From Campanula takesimana (lineage: Eukaryota; Streptophyta; Magnoliopsida; Asterales; Campanulaceae): a stretch of 64,000 nt of DNA. Every line of letters starts with the position of its first letter. The stretch's first letter is position 1. Position numbers and translations under genes: made by a program. Shown here piece after piece: positions 11,099 through 21,495 of the stretch. The DNA is taken from the NCBI GenBank assembly GCA_026119855.1, contig JAOWBW010000016.1, positions 1,550,001 through 1,614,000 on the forward strand, in the 5' to 3' direction. The notes beneath the pieces were generated by a model, which did no database searches, had not been told where the DNA came from, and saw nothing but the letters and a program-made list of their open reading frames with translations.

Positions 11099-12802
11099 AT
11101 GGGGGATCAAGGAGCAACAAAAGGTGATATAGAGGGGATGACCACCGCTATCACCTATGCTATCGCTGCTTTAACAATGCAGATCGCTGCGTTGGCAACC
11201 GCACAACAAGGTCAAAACGTTAATCAGAACCGTAGGGGTGAGAGAGACAGGGTTGATCAAGTTCGAGATCTAGTTCGACGTCCTCAACGGACAGAGAATC
11301 GGGATGATGAAGAATCCAGTTCCGAAGAAGAGGTTGTTGATGATGAGGAACCAAATCAGGGTAATAACCAAAACCGTCATGGTTATAGAATTAAGGCTGA
11401 TATTCCTTATTTCTATGGAACCATGGGGATTGAAGATTTCTTGGATTGGCAGAATGAAGTAGTTCGTTTTTTCGAGGTTATGGAAGTACCTGCAAATAAA
11501 CAGGTAAAGATGGTGGCGATCCGATTGAAGAGTACCGCTGCAGTTTGGTGGGATAAACTAGCAGGACAGAGACGAAGGCAAGGAAAGGGGCCAGTTAAAA
11601 CTTGGAGGCGTATGAAGCAGTTAATTTCTGAGATGTTTTTACCGGCGGATTATGAGCAGATCATGTATATACTGTATCTCAATTATGTGCAGGGCAAGAG
11701 AACAGTTGATGAGTATACTACTGAATTTCAGAGGTATACTGCGCGGGTAAAGATTGAAGAGTCTGAGGATCAGAAAGTTGCTCGTTATATCAATGGCCTG
11801 AAAAGTTCCATACAGGAGAATATGGGATTGCACCAGGTGTGGAATTTGACAGACGCTTCCACGCTGGCTTTGAAGGCCGAACTTACGGAAAATTTGGGTT
11901 CGACAAATTTTACACCGTTTCGCAAATAGGGTCAACAATGTAGTTCTGAAGCAAGGACTGATAAGAAGAATGGGACAGCAGTTAAGGACCTAACTCTATA
12001 GGCTAAGAGTACATACAACACTAGTAGCTCCACAGGCAATAACGCTCCAGTACAGAAAACAACAAACCCTTATGCCAAGCGAACAGGGGATAAGTGTTTT
12101 CGTTGTGGCGGACAGGGTCACAGATCCAACGTTTGCCTTACCCGGTGAACGGCTGCGATTCTAGAAGCAGAAGACGAGGAGGAAGAAGGCGTCCTTAACG
12201 AGTACGAAGGGGTCGAATTTGCTGAAGAGGAGTCTGGGGAGAGAGTCAGATTTGTGCTTCAGCGGATGCTGTTATCTTCCAAGGATGAGGGACAACGGAA
12301 GAATCTGTTCCGAGCACACTGTTCTGTTAAGAACAAGGTATGTAATCTGATTGTTGATAATGGTTGCACTGAAAATCTAGTTTCGTAGAAATTGGTTGAT
12401 TTTCTAGGGCTAAAAACTGAGCCTCATGAGAAACCTTATAGCTTGGGATGGGTGAATAAAGGTTCAGAACTTAGAGTAACACGGTCTTGCAGAGTCCCTA
12501 TTTCCATTGGCAAACACTATAAGGAGGAGGTTTTGTTTGATGTGTTGTCTATGGATGTCTGTCATATTTTTCTTGGTAGCCCTTGGCAGTATGACCATGA
12601 TGTTACTTATCGAGGAAAGGATAATGTGTTGATGTTTAAATGGGCAAAGCATAACATTGCGATAGCTTCTGTTTTGTGTTTTGAGAAAGGGGTTGTGAAC
12701 GACGAACCGGTCATGATGCTCATACAGAATGAGAAAATTCTTGCCGCACAGCTGCAGACGAACGGACAGACCGCGGATACCAACCTGATTGTGGGAAGGT
12801 GA
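11099..12802 (+). pseudogene. Ty3-type gag-protease frame with four nonsense codons and no frameshift
   Basis: The gag starts MGDQGATKGDIEGM. A retrotransposon gag core follows (DIPYFYGTMGIEDFLDWQ, then AAVWWDKL and YTTEFQRY), then a CX2CX4HX4C zinc knuckle (CFRCGGQGHRSNVC, about 12095-12136). Next comes an aspartic-protease-like region with VDNGCTENLVS at about 12353-12385; the usual D-S/T-G is D-N-G here, so the catalytic motif is altered. One frame runs the whole way, broken only at 11927-11929 (TAG), 11999-12001 (TAG), 12146-12148 (TGA) and 12386-12388 (TAG). After about 12799 the frame jumps to a short remnant resembling the C-terminal integrase region (WPRVKFAYN), so reverse transcriptase, RNase H and most of integrase are deleted. 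It may be a relic of the autonomous partner of the four non-autonomous modules. Confidence 0.8.
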
Positions 12803-12968
12803 TCAGCAGTGTTTGTGGAGACGAGCCGAAACAGTGGAAATTAGCTTGGCCACGAGTGAAGTTTGCTTACAACGGTGCAAGCTCGGAGAATATGTATGAC
12901 AACCACGCGGATGGTGTTCTTTATCCTAGTGAGAACTCGGGGTTGAGTTCTTTAGAGGTGGAGGAGAC
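12799..12968 (+). pseudogene. Remnant of Ty3 integrase C-terminal region at a deletion junction
   Basis: A short frame contains LAWPRVKFAYNGA, which resembles the AYN block after the integrase catalytic core of Ty3 elements, and then runs into SENSGLSSLE just before LTR-B. It is in a different frame from the gag-protease part and directly follows it, which marks an internal deletion of several kilobases. Confidence 0.6.
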
Positions 12969-13456
12969 TGATGTAAGAGACGAGGAGGCCCGACGAGCAG
13001 CAGTCCAGGCGCCCGACGATCAGCATTCCAGGCGCCCGCTTGAAGCCTCCCGAGCGCCGGCTTACTTGGTATTGTTTCCGGTGGAGGGTTTCTGATCAAC
13101 GCGAGCGTCCGCTTGGGTGTGACCAGGCGCCCGCTTGGAATGTCGCCATGATTTTATTGTTTGCGTTTTATTGTTTTTCTGCGTATGACTTTAGGGCAGT
13201 TTGGGGATTATTGTTTGTTTAGGTATTTTTTAGACTAGGGTTAGTTGTTAGGAGTATAAATACTTCTCTTTCATTGTTCTAGGGTTCTCAGCTTTTATTA
13301 TTAATTAAATTTATTTCAAAGATATTTTCTCTTTTATCTGGTGGATTCTAGGTTTTCTTGGTGGATTCCAAGGTAATTGTGTTTAGGGTTCATCGCTTGT
13401 GAATTCTTGTGATTAGCGCACTAATCACGAATATCTATCGCTTCTGTGTTGCGTCA
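12969..13456 (+). repeat. LTR-B, second copy
   Basis: It begins tgatgtaagagacgagg and ends gttgcgtca, 488 bp. Relative to the first copy it has an extra short stretch near the start and scattered substitutions. It serves both as the 3' LTR of the gag-protease module and as the 5' LTR of non-autonomous module 2. Confidence 0.8.
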
Positions 13457-13458
13457 GT

Positions 13459-13470
13459 TGGTATCAGAGC
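13459..13470 (+). promoter_or_regulatory. Primer-binding site (initiator tRNA-Met type)
   Basis: tggtatcagagc follows the LTR-B end after two bases. It is the only unmutated primer-binding site of the Ty3 complex. Confidence 0.85.
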
Positions 13471-13507
13471 AGGCTATATCCTGTCTTTTGCATCATACTG
13501 AAGTATT

Positions 13508-14410
13508 ATGGGGGATCAGGCAACAAAGGCTGGTATCGATGGTGTAACCACCGCTATCACTCCCTTGACAACGCAGATTGCAGCATTGGTTGCCGCTCAA
13601 CAGGGTCAGAATGTTAATCAGAACTGTCATGGTGAGAGAGACAGGGTACGACGTCCTCAAGGGGCAGAAAATCGGGATGATGGGGGATTCCAGTTCCAGT
13701 TCCTATGATGAGGTTATTCTTAAAATCAATCTTAGTCTTGATCATGCGCGACAACAAGTAATATATTTCTTTGCAAAGGAAGCAGAATTTTCGGAGAAGG
13801 GCTACTATCATGATCAACAAATGCGCGAAAATCTCGGGCCACTTGATGCCGAGGATAGTCGGACAGATGAGAATGAATATTGGGCGAAATCTGATGTTTA
13901 TTATTACAAAGCCTATTTTTATTCCAAGCAAATTCGGCGATTGAAGGCGCAGTTGCAGAAATTATTGGCTCCGAAAATAGAAGATTCATATCCGGAGGAG
14001 GAAGAAGCTATTGTTGAGGGGGTTATTTGCGAGGCTAAGGGTTTGAAGGATGGGGAGGAAGATTAGTACAAGGTGGTTGGAATGGATGGTATATTTTTCG
14101 ATCCAAACAAGGAGATTGGTATGGATTTGTATGGAATTATTGTTACAAAATCAAATATTGTTTGGAACGATTTTATTGATGATGATTTTATGGTTGTGGA
14201 GGATGATCGATAAAGGGGTGAATTGGTAAAGAATTTAATTTTTGAAGACGATGGTGAGACGGAAAAAGTGATCGTTTATCCGGAGAAACTTCGTTTCTTT
14301 CTTATTGTGCTTCGAAGATATCTTTATTCAAAGTATCTTTTTAAGTGGGATGGAAATTTTCAAACCTCGGAGATGAACTCAGGGACGAGTTCTTTTGAAA
14401 AAGAGGTGAA
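13508..14410 (+). pseudogene. Non-autonomous Ty3 module 2, diverged and frameshifted
   Basis: It starts MGDQATKAGIDGVTT, a variant of the shared gag N-terminus, shifts frame near 13680, continues with a charged segment (ILKINLSLDHARQQ and a lysine/glutamate-rich part) to a stop at 14066, and resumes with YLYSKYLFKWDGNFQTSEM before the LTR at 14411. The layout matches module 1, but the middle has diverged strongly and its LTR is of type C. This suggests an older or separate sublineage with the same architecture. Confidence 0.65.
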
Positions 14411-14840
14411 TGATGTAGGACGGGATATTAATTATTTTCTTATCTTTTATTATTTTATTTGTATTTTCGGAATTAATTTTTCTAGTAGAATTATAAGTGG
14501 TTTTAGAGTATATTTTGAGTATATTTACTAGTTTTAGAGTCCCAATATAAAGCAGCACAGAAGCGATAGATATTCGTGATTAGCGCACTAATCACAATAA
14601 TTCACAAGCAATGAATCCTCAAATACGATAACCTTGGAATCCACCAAGAAAGAGAAGAAAATCTTAACAATTGCAAAGCAATCAAAATTTTATTTAATAA
14701 AGTCTAATTTTTGGATTACAACTTTAGGCCTATTTTATAGTGCCCATAATACGTGAAAAACAAGAAATAATATCCTAAAATAACTTCTAACCCATAAGGT
14801 AACCTATTGGGACTCAAAAACTAGTAAATATACTCAAACC
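14411..14840. repeat. LTR-C folded back on itself
   Basis: A third LTR type starts tgatgtaggacgggatatt at 14411 and runs forward to about 14548. There the sequence turns into the reverse complement of an LTR end (gcagcacagaagcgatag) and reads backwards to about 14840. The stretch tttgagtatatttactag (about 14514) recurs as its complement near 14815, so the two arms overlap by roughly 35 bases and form an inverted structure. Confidence 0.65.
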
Positions 14841-14864
14841 CTAGTCTAACAAAATAAACTTGGA

Positions 14865-15120
14865 ATCACAAGCGATAAACCCTAAACACAATTACCTTGA
14901 AATCCACCAAGAAAACCTGGAATCCACTAGATAAAAGAGAAAATCTCTTTGAAATAAATTCAATTAATAATAAAATCTGAGAACCCTAGAACAATGAAAG
15001 AGAAGTATTTATACTCCTAACAACTAACCCTAGTCTAACAAAATACCTAAAGAAACAATAATCCCCAAACTGCCCTAAAGTCATACGCAGAAAAACAATA
15101 AAACGCAAACAATAAAATCC
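14865..15120 (-). repeat. LTR-B fragment, inverted
   Basis: This is the reverse complement of the 3' half of LTR-B, from the end-proximal caagcgat word back through the TATA-like region (complement of gtataaatac at about 15008) to the gcaaacaataaaatcc word. It stops inside U3. Confidence 0.7.
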
Positions 15121-15254
15121 TGCTCTGATACCTTGGAATCCCGCTTGGTACAATTCAAGCGCCCGCTCGCCGTTCCGACCTGTTTTAGCGCAGCTGCGTT
15201 ATTTTATTTTATGCAAAAGACAAGGTTCATCGCTTTCATTGCTCAGATACCAAC
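15121..15254. other. Mosaic junction of LTR and leader scraps
   Basis: Within about 130 bases there is an inverted primer-binding scrap (tgctctgatacc), a forward LTR-A piece (from cgcttggtacaattcaag to attttatgc), an inverted leader scrap, and then a second inverted primer-binding-like word (gctcagataccaactga). Such short alternations fit template switching or repeated non-homologous repair. Confidence 0.6.
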
Positions 15255-15718
15255 TGACGCAACACGGAAGCGATAGATTTCGTGATTAGCGCACTAATCA
15301 CAAGAGTTCACAAGCGATGAACCCTAAAACACAATAAACTTGGAATCCACCAAGAAAGAGAGATAAATCTCCAAGAACAAAAGTTCAATTGATAAAATAA
15401 AAGTGTTACCCTAGAACAATGAAAGAAAAGTATTTATACTACTAACAAACCCTACTAGACTCCTAACAAAATAACAAACCCTAGTTTAACAAATAATACC
15501 AAAATACCATAGTGTTTATCAAGCATAAAATAAAATAACGCAGCTGCGCTTAAACAGGTCGGAACGGCAAGCGGGCGCTTGAATTGTACCAAGCTGGCGC
15601 TTGCTCATGGTAGAAACACGGCTGATGTTGAAACTAATTACAGGCGGGCGCTTGTTGACTATCGGGCGGGCGCCTGGTCTGCGGTGCTGCCATTCTCGCT
15701 GTCTTTGCTCCTACATCA
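15255..15718 (-). repeat. LTR-A, inverted complete copy
   Basis: It reads tgacgcaacacggaagcg at the left and ctcctacatca at the right, the complement of the LTR-A ends, 464 bp. It is the 3' LTR of the inverted module 3. Confidence 0.85.
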
Positions 15719-15729
15719 GTCACCCCTTC

Positions 15730-16650
15730 TTAAAAAAAACTCGTCCCCGAGTTCATCTCCGAAGCTTGGAATGTTCCGTCCCACTTAAATAAATATTTTG
15801 AGTAGATCGACTCCTTAAGCACAATTCGATGCAAAACGACTTTTCCACAATAAATAATCAAACCTTCATTATTTGATTCTCGAATTGTTGCCCTTGAAAC
15901 TGAATCTTCAACCACGGACAGAAAATAATTATTAATCTTCTCTCCATTGAAACTTTCATTCATTATTTGTAGATCCTGATTCGCGGAGTTGACTACAACT
16001 AATTTTTCTCCGTTTGAATCTGAACCTTCCTTTTCAATCGGCTCGACGCGGTGGAGACTTTCCCCGCGCCGTTCTTCTTGAGTACAATTTTTGTTATTCT
16101 GCAACAAAACCTCGAACTGAACCCGACGTTCTTCTTCATCACGTTCATAGACCGCAGATCTACGCGCTTCCAGTTTCTGAATTTTGGCAGTGTAGTGATC
16201 GGCTTTGTCAGCATAAAATTTGGCTTCCATCCTATGTCGCTGCCTAAGTACTCTTTCCCTTGCTGCTAGATTCAGATCTCTGATTGATTTATATTTCTGC
16301 ACACGTCGATCATGCTTGTCCACTTCGTCGAGTTCTTCATCCTCCACCGTTAGGAAATATTGTTCCCGTTGTCGAGCACGATCCAATCGAAGATCGATTT
16401 CATGAATTACCTCGTCATCAGATCTGGAATTGGAATCCCCTTCAACCCGATTTTCTGTCCCTTGAGGACGTCGAACTGGATCTCGAACTTGATTAACCCT
16501 GTCTCTCTCACTCCTATAGTTCTGATTAACGTTTTGACCTTATTGTGCGGTTGCCAACGCAGAGATCTGCGTTGATAAAACAGCGATAGCGTTGGTGATA
16601 GCGGTGGTCATACCCTCGATATCACCTTTTGTTGCTCCTTGATCCCCCAT
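15730..16650 (-). pseudogene. Non-autonomous Ty3 module 3 (inverted), one stop near the start
   Basis: The ATG is at 16648-16650 on the minus strand. The frame carries MGDQGATKGDIEGM, then a TAA at 16540-16542 (37th codon; CAA in module 1), and afterwards stays open from 16386 to 15733 through the coiled-coil block and the YLFKWDGTFQASEM tail. The same TAA occurs at the same codon in module 4, so modules 3 and 4 share a recent ancestor and probably arose as an inverted duplication. Confidence 0.7.
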
Positions 16651-16699
16651 AACGAATCAGTGATGCAAAAGACAGGATATGGCCTGCTCTGATTCCAAA

Positions 16700-17133
16700 T
16701 GACGCAACACGGAAGCGATAGATTTCATGATTAGCGCACTAATTACAAGAGTTCACGAGCGATGAACCCTAAAACACAATAAACTTGGAATGCACCATGA
16801 AAGAGAGATAAATCTCCAAGAACAAAAGTTCAATTGATAAAATAAAAGTGTTTCCCTAGAACAATGAAAGAAAAGTATTTATACTACTAACAAACCCTAC
16901 TAGACTCCTAACAAAATAACAAACCCAAGTTTAACAAATAATACCAAAATACCCTAGTGCTTATCAAGCATAAAATAAAATAACGCAGTTGCGCTAAAAC
17001 AGGCCGGAACGGCGAGCGGGCGTTTGAATTGTACCAAGTGGGCGCTTGATCATGGCAGAAACACGGCTGATGTTGAATCTATTTACAGGCGGGCGCTTGT
17101 TGACTAGCGGGCGGGCGCCTGGTCTGCGGTGCT
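16700..17133 (-). repeat. LTR-A, inverted copy cut at its 5' end
   Basis: It begins tgacgcaacacggaagcg and follows the complement of LTR-A until gcggtgct, where about 30 bases of the LTR start are missing. An LTR scrap (aatcacaagaattcacaag) and then the forward leader of module 4 follow. The primer-binding site next to it reads gctctgattcca, the complement of the altered form tggaatcagagc. Confidence 0.75.
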
Positions 17134-17184
17134 AATCACAAGAATTCACAAGCGATATCCTGTCTTTTGCATCACTGCTTCGTT

Positions 17185-18054
17185 ATGGGGGATCAAGGAG
17201 CAACAAAAGGTGATATCGAGGGTATGACCACCGCTATCACCAACGCTATCGCTGTTTTATCAACGCAGATCTCTGCGTTGGCAACCGCACAATAAGGTCA
17301 AAACGTTAATCAGAACTATAGGAGTGAGAGAGACAGGGTTAATCAAGTTCGAGATCCAGTTCGACGTCCTCAAGGGACATAAAATCGGGATGAAGGGGAT
17401 TCCAGTTTCAGATCTGATGACGAGGTTATTCATGAAATCGATCTTCGATTGGATCGTGCTCGACAACGGGAACAATATTTCCTAGCGTTAGAGGACGAAG
17501 AACTCGACGAAGCGGACAAGCATGATAGACGTGTGCCGAAATATAAATCAATCAGAGATCTGAATCTAGAAGAAAGAGAGAGAGTACTTAAGCAGCGACA
17601 TAGGATGGAAGCCAAATTTTATGCTGACAAAGCCGATCACTACACTGCCAAAATTCAGAAACTGGAAGCGCGTAGATCAGCAGTCTATGAACGTGCTGAA
17701 GAAGAACGTCGGGTTCAGTTCGAGGTTTTGTTGCAGAATAACAAAAATTGTACTCAAGAAGAACGGCGCGGGGAAAGTCTCCACCGCGTCGAGCCGATTG
17801 AAAAGGAAGGTTCAGATTCAAACGGGGAAGAATTAGTTGTAGCCAACTCCGCGAATCAGGATCTACAAATAATGAATGAAAGTTTCAATGGAGAGAAGAT
17901 TAATAATTATTTTCTGTCCGTGGTTGAAGATTCAGTTTCAAGGGCAACAATTCGAGAATCAAATAATGAAGGTTTGATTATTTATTGTGGAAAAGTCGTT
18001 TTACATCGAATTGTGCTTAAGGTGTCGATCTACTCAAAATATTTATTCAAGTGA
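17185..18054 (+). pseudogene. Non-autonomous Ty3 module 4, three stops
   Basis: It has the same layout as modules 1 and 3 from MGDQGATKGDIEGM to YLFK. Breaks in one unshifted frame are TAA at 17293-17295 (shared with module 3), TAA at 17380-17382 and TGA at 18052-18054. The segment 17449-18051 is open for 201 codons. The module is preceded by an inverted LTR rather than a forward one, so it has no proper 5' LTR. Confidence 0.7.
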
Positions 18055-18116
18055 GCCGGAACTTTCCAAGCTTCGGAGATGAACTCGGGGACGAGTTCTT
18101 TTGAAGAATGGGTGAC

Positions 18117-18580
18117 TGATGTAAGAGCGAAGACAGCGAGAATGCCAGCACCGCAGACCAGGCGCCCGCCCGCTAGTCAACAAGCGCCCGCCTGTAATTA
18201 GTTTCAACATCAGCCGTGTTTCTGCCATGATCAAGCGCCCGCTTGGTACAATTCAAGCGCCCGCTCGCCGTTCTGACCTATTTTAGCGCAACTGCGTTAT
18301 TTTATTTTATGCTTGATAAACACTAGGGTATTTTGGTATTATTTGTTAAACTAGGGTTTGTTATTTTGTTAGGAGTCTAGTAGGGTTTGTTAGTAGTATA
18401 AATACTTTTCTTTCATTGTTTTAGGGTTACAACTTTATTTTATCAATTGAACTTTTGTTCTTAGAGATTTATCTCTCTTTTTTGGTGGATTCCAAATTTA
18501 TTGTATTTTAGGGTTCATCGCTTGTGAACTCTTGTGATTAGTGCGCTATTCACGAAATCTATCGCTTCCGTGCTGCGTCA
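18117..18580 (+). repeat. LTR-A, right outer copy
   Basis: It begins tgatgtaagagcgaag and ends gtgctgcgtca, 464 bp, and is followed by the target duplication ataat. It differs from the left outer copy at a small number of sites, so the founding insertion is not very recent. Confidence 0.85.
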
Positions 18581-18585
18581 ATAAT

Positions 18586-18645
18586 TCTTCTATTCAAATA
18601 ACAATGCCTAGTTGACCAAAAATAAAGATTACAAGGAACACACCA

Positions 18646-18677
<32 letters not shown>

Positions 18678-20156
18678 GGGCCGACCCGCCGCATCCCGTT
18701 ACCCTCCCCGTTCAACCCGTAAATTTAAACGGGTTGTGGCGGGTAGACCCGTCTTAACCCGCCAACCCGCTAGAACCCGCCCCGCCCAATTGCCAGGCTG
18801 ACACAGCACATACGCACATAGTACACACACAAGGCACACATGCACACAGTTCATGTAGAAAAACAGAGAATATCTACAACAATATTAAAACTATGCATGA
18901 TATTTCTACAAAGAACCCATCAAAACTCACCTCAATTTCATGGGTTTAATTTAATTATTGAAACCACAATTCTCTTTCATCAATTATTACCCTATGTAAT
19001 ACTCTCTGTCCCAGAAAGATAGTCTCATATTGACTTTTTATGGTCAACATAAATGAACTTTGACCAAACATTGATGTTGATCTACTCATTCTAGTGAAAT
19101 TGTAAAAATTGTAATTGACAAATCATTAAGTGATTTATCAATAACAATTTTTTTAATTTTATTGTGATCATTAGATTGACACCAATGCTGGGTCAAAGTT
19201 CATTTAAGTTGACCATAAAAAATCAAAATGAGACTATCTTTCTGGGACAGATGGAGTATATAAATACAACTTCAAAATTAAGAGCTAAATTAGAAAATTA
19301 TCACCAACTAAACCCATTACTAAACTCAACAATTTAAGCTTATCTTTACTTGATCATATACACACATGTAGAGAACATCAGCTAAGGAAATAACACATAC
19401 ATAAAACAATTTCTACATACACGTACTTACAATTTTAATTAATTTATTGTGTTTCTTTTTTTCTTTTTTTCTTTTTTTCTTCTTCTTCTAATTCCTTCTC
19501 TACTCTCAGTCTCTATTTTCTTTCTTGATTCTCTCTCCTAGTTGGTGCTAGAGGCAGCTAAAGCAAGGATATGAAATAAGCTTTTAACTATGATCATTTG
19601 GTGTCCATTTCTCAATTAAGGCGACGTGGCAATCAAACGAAAAATCATTATTTTCCAACATTTATTAGTCTCTCTGTTTTTCTCTCTACAATTGATGATA
19701 CAAGATGGAGAGGGTTAGTATGGAGTAAGTCTTTTTGATAAAATTTCCCTTAAGACTTACAGCTCACTCTTGGCATGTGAATGGTGAGTATTAAATTTTA
19801 GTCTCATATAACACGTCCTCCAAAATAATACTCATACTTTCTCAAAAACATTACTTGTTCAAACTTATTCATCTATATACTGTAATTTGCCTTATCTTTT
19901 TTTTTTTCCTTGCTTCTTACTACTAATTAACTTAATTACCATTTTACCCATATTCCTTATATAAAAAACAAATAAAATGTTTTTAACAAAAGTTACTATT
20001 TCAATTTTTTTACATAATCAATTATTTTATGTAATGCTAATTAACAAGATTATTTATTATAATGAATGAATTTAGTGCACCCAATCAAATCAATTACATA
20101 AATATACACATAGATATTACTAAATATATGTATTCATTTTCAGCCTATTATTTGGG
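18586..20156. other. Intergenic stretch with A-run, cgggtt-rich patch and AT-rich DNA
   Basis: A run of about 30 A lies at 18647-18676. It is followed by about 110 bases dense in cgggtt/aacccgcc words (18677-18790), like the arms of a hAT MITE, though no second end was found. A Stowaway is at 19002-19256 and a CT-rich patch at about 19449-19530. The bases ggggtgttaca up to 20163 look like the end of a long-LTR element that cuts the copia frame to its right. No gene is visible. Confidence 0.5.
19002..19256. mobile_element. Stowaway MITE
   Basis: The ends ctctctgtcccagaaagat and atctttctgggacagatggag are inverted repeats, the flanks are TA, and the length is 255 bp. It is the same subfamily as the copy at 47239-47495, sharing the gatagtctca and tggtcaac words next to the ends. 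Confidence 0.85.
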
Positions 20157-21337
20157 GTGTTACATATGTGCTTGGTTTTGTCACCTTCAATAAAACCCAT
20201 TTTCATTTGTTCAATGCATGCCGCATTGTCCTCGAATATAACCGTAGGGTCTTCTGTGGTATCTAATCCACAGGAACTTCAAACATGTCTCATTATGGCC
20301 CTAAGCCATGCATATGCATTCACGAATTTCTTCGTGAAGAGCTAGAATCTCAGCATGGTTCGAAGGTGGCAACCAAGGTCTGTTTCGTGGACCTCCAAGA
20401 CACAGCTGTGTTACCGATGGTAAACACATATCTGCACTGGGACCGAGCTTTATGTGGATCTGATAAATAACCACCATCTGCATATCCAATTAAGTTTGCA
20501 TCCTTCAGGGAAGCATAGGGATAAAATAAACCCATGTCCGTTGTCCCTCGGAGATAACGAAATATCTCCTTTATGCCATTCCAGTGGCGGCGTGTTGGTT
20601 CAGAACTGAATCTAGCAAGTAGATTCACTGAAAACGAGGTATCAGGTCTGGTGCATTAAGCTAAGTACAATAATGCGCCTATTGCACTTAGGTATGGCAC
20701 TTCTGGTGCCAGCACCTCCTCACCTTCTTCCATAGGGCGGAATAGATCCTTTGATTTTCTAATGACCTGACTACCATTGGTGTGACCGATGGTTTTGCCT
20801 TGTCCTCATTGAACCTTCTCAACATATCTGGATGTAGTTCAATTGGTGGACCATTATTCCATCTATACGATGAACTATTTGTAGACCAAGGCAAAAACTG
20901 GTCCTCCCAAGGTCCTTCATCTCAAATTCTGTTTTCAGGAGCTGGGAAATTTCCTGGACTTCTTCTGGAGTCCCTATCAAGTTCATGTCATAGACATACA
21001 GCCACGATACCAAACCCACTCCTTGTTCTTTTAATGAACACACACGGACATATATCATTGTTTACATATCCCCTTCCGATCAAGTATTGGCTGAGACAGT
21101 TTACCACATCCTTCCGGATTGTTTCAAACCATATAATGAACGCCTCAAACTCACTGAGAGCGTGTTCCGTGGTCTAGAACTACTTGCCTCGGGTATCTCT
21201 AGTTCTTTAGGGACTTTCATATAAATACTCGTATCTAGATCCCCATAAAGATACGCTGTGACCACATCCATAAGCTGCATAGTCAGTTTTTCAGAGACCA
21301 CTAAACTGACCAAATATCTGAATGAAATAACATCCAT
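20157..21337 (-). pseudogene. Copia reverse transcriptase and RNase H, broken
   Basis: The RT part shows MDVVTAYLYGDLDTSIYMK and SLYGLKQSGRMW (21337-21101), then LYVYDMNLIG (about 21000), where the catalytic YVDD is altered. RNase H follows with LIGYADGGYLSDPHKARSQC (20628-20350) and a tail through SNHAEILALHEE to EDNAACIEQMKMGF. Several frame changes separate the pieces, so no functional enzyme can be made. Confidence 0.75.
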
Positions 21338-21495
21338 AACGGGAGACTAAGCCTCATCAAAGTCAATCCCAGGTCGTTGAGAGAAGCCTTGTGCCACAAG
21401 GCGAGATTTATATCTCGTAACATCATCTCTCTCATTCCTTTTTCTCGTAAATACCCATTTATATCCCACGGGTATAACCCCAGGAGGTGTAGGAA

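Larger units (their letters stand above)
4687..18585. mobile_element. 13.9-kb Ty3-type LTR retrotransposon complex within one target duplication
   Basis: The first LTR begins tgatgtaggagcg at 4692 and the last LTR ends gtgctgcgtca at 18580. The 5 bases outside both ends are ataat (4687-4691 and 18581-18585), so the whole complex is bounded by one insertion-type duplication. In order it contains LTR-A (split by a solo LTR), non-autonomous module 1, LTR-A, LTR-B, a gag-protease module, LTR-B, non-autonomous module 2, LTR-C folded back on itself, inverted LTR-B, inverted LTR-A, inverted module 3, inverted LTR-A, forward module 4 and LTR-A. The outer LTRs have the same orientation, which suggests one founding insertion later enlarged by recombination or template switching among related elements. 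Confidence 0.85.
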
